64,000 nt of DNA from DASUPK01 sp963782345. GTDB lineage: Bacteria > Actinomycetota > Thermoleophilia > Solirubrobacterales > 70-9. The notes beneath the pieces are model-generated. The model was given only the letters and a program-made list of their open reading frames with translations, was not told the DNA's origin and ran no database searches. The translations under genes were made by a program, and so were the position numbers. The stretch is taken from contig CAWAJF010000006.1 of assembly GCA_963782345.1 (NCBI GenBank), positions 7,858 to 71,857 of the forward strand, read 5' to 3'. This document shows, one piece after another, positions 62,201 through 64,000 of this stretch (its first letter is position 1; the number at the start of each line of letters is the position of its first letter).

Positions 62201-62466
62201 GAGCCCTGAACGTCGGCGAAAAGCACCGTCACCTGCTTGCGCTCCCCGTCGGGCTTGGATACCGCCTCAGGACTCGACTGCTCGTGCGAGGCGGCATCGA
62301 GCCGGGTACCGCACCTATTGCAGTAGGCCTGGCCGGCGGCATTCTCGGCACCGCAGCCGCTGCAGTTCTGGGCTTCCGCAAGACTGGCTCCGCAGGCACC
62401 GCAGAACTGAGAGCCGGTTGGATTCGCAGCTCCACAGACGCGGCAGGATTCCGTTCCTTCCGCCAT
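59245..62466 (-). CDS. Adenylate/guanylate cyclase-domain AAA ATPase regulator with zinc ribbons
   Basis: 1073 aa. Two N-terminal zinc ribbons (C8, C11, C22, C25 and C35, C38, C49, C52). A class III cyclase domain follows: metal aspartates D85 in VLFADVQGSM and D129 in KFTGDGIMALFG. An AAA ATPase is next, with Walker A AEPGVGKS (306-313) and a Walker B-like VVVNVIEDLHWMDE; then a long TPR-rich C-terminus (GEALLEEALRIAAEHG, HLERDEPAEALEYLERG). A substrate-site NxxxR motif appears altered (TVGLAQRM). It is a large signal-integrating protein; cyclase activity is uncertain. It is the only gene in the D-E att-bounded unit. Confidence 0.9.
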   Translation of the reverse strand: MAEGTESCRVCGAANPTGSQFCGACGASLAEAQNCSGCGAENAAGQAYCNRCGTRLDAASHEQSSPEAVSKPDGERKQVTVLFADVQGSMDLAEQIEPDDWREIMQRFFALLSESVQRFEGTVDKFTGDGIMALFGAPIAHEDHAARACFAALHIEEVVAEYATELRRSQGLNFSVRIGINSGEVIAGEIGEKGEPSYTAVGHTVGLAQRMEALAEPGKAYLTEHTARFAEGYLELRDLGEFEVKGASRPIGVFELIGAGAARSRLDLSRERGLSSFVGRAKEMAVLEEALEQTKQGRGAVIGIVAEPGVGKSRLCHEFAERCRAKGIDVYEAQAQAHGEAIPFLPVLQMMRGYFGIEDRDSDRVAREKIAGRLLLLDPEFSDDLPLIFDFLAVPDPERPAPQVSSEARERLLRGVIRRLYRVPDRTDVVVNVIEDLHWMDEGSEKFVAEMVSAVEGTATLVIVNFRPEYEAEWTDVSVYRRISLAPFGLDSTLELLADLAGGDPSIDGLAEMVHERTGGNPFFIEEVVRELVEAGNLEGERGAYRLTKPMGDAKVPATVQAILAARIDRLEAAKTLLQAASVIGKEVPEPALRRVAGLDDEALAEGLKELISAGFLYEAEIYPERVLEFSHPLTQEVAYGSQLGTQREAAHAAAGHALIELNPERHDELAALIAQHLQQGNEPLEAARWNARAAHWAGYAHPQDALRLWTKVSELAAGLPQDEETVALGMFSRLLQLDYSWRLGMETSRVDALIAEGRDLATRTSDTRSLALLRFLESSRPGLDLTAEEWTAAVDDAIALTDESEDDALRIAIRVAGSYASICAADFKRTEQLLDEALELADGDHGAGAGVILGCPYAWAVMAKGGILRDRGELDEGEALLEEALRIAAEHGDPETESWTRGGLSLLHSMRGDLDKALATALRNYELTEHIGDVFSRHWALIYLGLAHLERDEPAEALEYLERGDQLYWDAMNKGGEGDGWRKALIGEALAGVGRTDEGLAKADQGVAMIRERGLYWGLARALRSLARVRIAAGAPGAIEALEEAEQVGTERGFLAEADAARAEREAMSPVG

Positions 62467-62527
62467 GCCGGCAAGCGTACTCCGGGCGCCTCCTACGTAA
62501 GGAGACGATCGAAGGGAATCGACTCAA

Positions 62528-62572
62528 TCGGGGCGACTGGATTTGAACCAGCGACCTTTCGGCCCCCAGCCG
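62528..62572 (-). repeat. tRNA-Pro(GGG) 3'-half copy E
   Basis: 45 bases identical to copies C and D, minus orientation, no tRNA 5' half. Flanked at 62573-62690 by DNA similar to 58981-59090, about 70% by eye. Confidence 0.8.
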
Positions 62573-62664
62573 AGCGGATTCAGGCGTCTATGTGTCTCGG
62601 AGCGTCCGTCGTGTCCTATGCGTCCAGGGCCGTGGACGATCTGGACAGATAGGACGATGCATCC

Positions 62665-62681
62665 GGTACCAAAGCGGTACC
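62665..62681. repeat. Paired GGTACC motifs (11 bp apart) beyond copy E
   Basis: GGTACC at 62665-62670 and 62676-62681, the counterpart of the pair at 59073-59089. Confidence 0.6.
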
Positions 62682-62760
62682 ACCTGTGCTCGGCCGACAG
62701 GTTGCTGCTTTGCATGGAAGCAGCAACTTTGGGGTTCTTGGTGATCGCCTCGTCGGAATC

Positions 62761-63050
62761 TCAGTCCGAGGGCGAAGCCTCGTCGCTCGGCTTATCGCGC
62801 TCCGCGATGCCGGGCGGAACCACCTTCCCCTTCTCGATGTCGCCGGCCAGACGTGCCCTGCGCTCGAAGAGCCCCGGATCCAGCACGCCCGACCCGGCGG
62901 CCCGCGAGATCGCGGTCCCTCCTGCCCCTCGCAGGATGTAGGCGAACGCGACGGCGATCACCGCGCCGGCGAGTGGCCCGACGACGTAGACCCAGTAGTG
63001 GGCGAAATCGCCGCTGACCAGAGCCGGGCCGAAGGACGCGCGCCGCGCGT
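62761..63050 (-). pseudogene. Truncated aquaporin/MIP channel, C-terminal fragment
   Basis: The frame reads RRASFGPALVSGDFAHYWVY then VVGPLAGAVIAVAFAYILRG and a charged tail. FGPALVSG..HYWVYVVGPL is the second half of the second NPA loop and helix 6 of the MIP family. The first five helices are missing. Upstream coding similarity breaks near 63050, just before the partial tRNA-Pro copy at 63069, so the gene was cut by a recombination or integration event there. Confidence 0.75.
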
Positions 63051-63068
63051 CGAGTTGATGCGAAGAAG

Positions 63069-63090
63069 TCGGGGCGACTGGTTCAACTCG
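63069..63090 (-). repeat. tRNA-Pro 3'-half fragment F
   Basis: GTCGGGGCGACTGG matches the acceptor end and first part of the T-arm of copies C-E (14 bases), then diverges (TTCAACTCGG). It lies at the breakpoint of the aquaporin fragment. Confidence 0.5.
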
Positions 63091-63327
63091 GCTCCACGAC
63101 TCGAAACGGGCGTCCCTCATACGGATTCATACGGATCGGGCCCTCAAGACAACGTCGACCCTTGTACTCGAGTGAAGCAAATGGTGCGGACTTGCTCGAT
63201 CACGGGTACTCGGAGCTTCGCACTGCGCCGCCCGGCAGCGACGGCCGACGCGTTGCCGACATGAGCCGCAATCGGGTGCGTTGGGCCTCCGGGCGACCGC
63301 AGCACGGCCACTAAGCTCGATCGCCAG

Positions 63328-64000
63328 ATGTTCCTCGCCCTCCGTGAGATGCGGCGCGCCAAGGTGCGATTCGGACTGCTCGCATCCGCGATCGGGCTGC
63401 TCCTCTTCCTGATCCTGACCCAGCAGGCGATCCAGAACGGCCTGATCACGGCGTTCGTCGGGGCGATCGAGCGCCAGTCGGCGCCGGTGCTCGTCTACAG
63501 CACCGATGGCCAGCGCACGCTGCAGGGGAGCGTCATCACGCCGTCGCTGGAGCGCCGCATCCGTGCCGTACCGGGCCTCGCGGCCGCCGGGCGGCTCGGC
63601 CAGAGCACGTTCACCGTCCGCGTCGGCCGCGGCGGCGACTCCGACGCGGCGATCATCGGCTACGACCGCGCCGACCTCGGCGCCCCCGACGAGCTGAGCG
63701 CCGGGCGGCTTCCGCGTGTGACGGGCGAGGCCGTCGGCAGCGCGGCGGACTTCTCGCTCGACGACCGGGTGCGCGTGCAGGCGGCGGGCGCGCCGGCCGG
63801 CGTGGGCGGGACGCTGCGCATCGTGGGCCTCGCGCGCGACGCACAGCTGCAGGTCACGCCGACGCTGTTCGTCGCGTGGCCGGATTACGCCGCGGCGGTC
63901 GAGGCGGCCAACCCGGACGTCACGACCGTGCTGCCCAGCGCGCTGGGCGTGCGGCCTGTGCCCGGCGTCTCGGCGGCCGCGCTGGCCCGCCGCGTGAACG
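63328..64000 (+). CDS. ABC transporter permease, FtsX/MacB-like, C-terminus off the window
   Basis: About 224 codons. MFLALREMRRAKVRFGLLAS followed by a hydrophobic helix (AIGLLLFLILTQQAIQNGLI) is the standard N-terminus of FtsX-like permeases. The next ~170 residues form an extracytoplasmic MacB-type periplasmic core domain (VLVYSTDGQRTLQGSVITPS, PGLAAAGRLGQSTFTVRVGR). The three C-terminal transmembrane helices and any ATPase partner gene lie outside. It may export lipids, peptides or drugs; no substrate can be named. Confidence 0.85.
   Translation, partial: MFLALREMRRAKVRFGLLASAIGLLLFLILTQQAIQNGLITAFVGAIERQSAPVLVYSTDGQRTLQGSVITPSLERRIRAVPGLAAAGRLGQSTFTVRVGRGGDSDAAIIGYDRADLGAPDELSAGRLPRVTGEAVGSAADFSLDDRVRVQAAGAPAGVGGTLRIVGLARDAQLQVTPTLFVAWPDYAAAVEAANPDVTTVLPSALGVRPVPGVSAAALARRVN

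Noticed and set aside
1..64000. CRISPR arrays, rRNA genes, prophage structural genes or a complete integrase
   Set aside because: I looked for regularly spaced repeats, rRNA-like conserved stretches, capsid/terminase motifs and tyrosine or serine recombinase motifs and saw none.

Overview
The window is high-GC DNA from an actinobacterium. The nearest guess is the class Thermoleophilia (Solirubrobacterales or relatives). This is inference from gene content, not from a marker gene: a mycobacterial-type desaturase/reductase pair, DUF3556, MEDS/RsbA-type regulators, NarL-type two-component pairs, large tandem sets of NTF2/SnoaL-like proteins and Arg/Lys-rich secreted proteins. Many start codons are GTG or TTG, and gene ends often overlap as ATGA, GTGA or TTGA.

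Left part (1-35.5 kb) reads mostly as chromosomal backbone. In order it holds a fatty-acid desaturase with its ferredoxin reductase; small VOC, DHFR-like and SRPBCC proteins; an IS110 transposase beside tRNA-Glu(CTC); tRNA-Leu(CAG); a degenerate EAL protein; a DUF3556 membrane protein coupled to an FAD oxidoreductase; and a sulfatase / CoA-transferase / lactate 2-monooxygenase run. Next come regulators, including an RsbA-type anti-sigma kinase and a GAF histidine kinase convergent with a NarL regulator. A five-gene minus-strand operon (22.8-26.0 kb) has a 49-aa peptide gene, a COG1964-type radical SAM enzyme, a methyltransferase, an SRPBCC protein and a DUF427 protein. It is followed by an ECF sigma factor (frameshifted) with a zinc-finger anti-sigma factor. 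The last backbone block (28.0-35.3 kb) is a compact operon: phosphoketolase, acetate kinase, plasma-membrane type H+-ATPase and APC permease. It would make acetyl phosphate, harvest it as ATP and could spend that ATP on proton export.

Right part (35.5-64 kb) is accessory and scarred. It carries frameshifted genes, toxin-antitoxin genes and remnants, two tandem arrays of NTF2-like paralogues (37.1-38.7 and 44.5-47.2 kb, with one nearly identical member in each), secreted proteins, two very large ATPase regulators (LuxR type and cyclase type), and an IS1182-like element with a 4-bp target duplication. This stretch is punctuated by five copies, plus one fragment, of the 3' half of a tRNA-Pro(GGG) gene, all in one orientation. 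Several have paired GGnACC-like repeats 70-105 bp away. They look like attachment sites left by serial integration. One unit (55.16-58.98 kb) has the same arm repeat inside both ends and no integrase, like a cis-mobilizable element.

The window ends in a truncated aquaporin fragment and the start of an ABC-transporter permease. All assignments come from reading the sequence; no database search was run.
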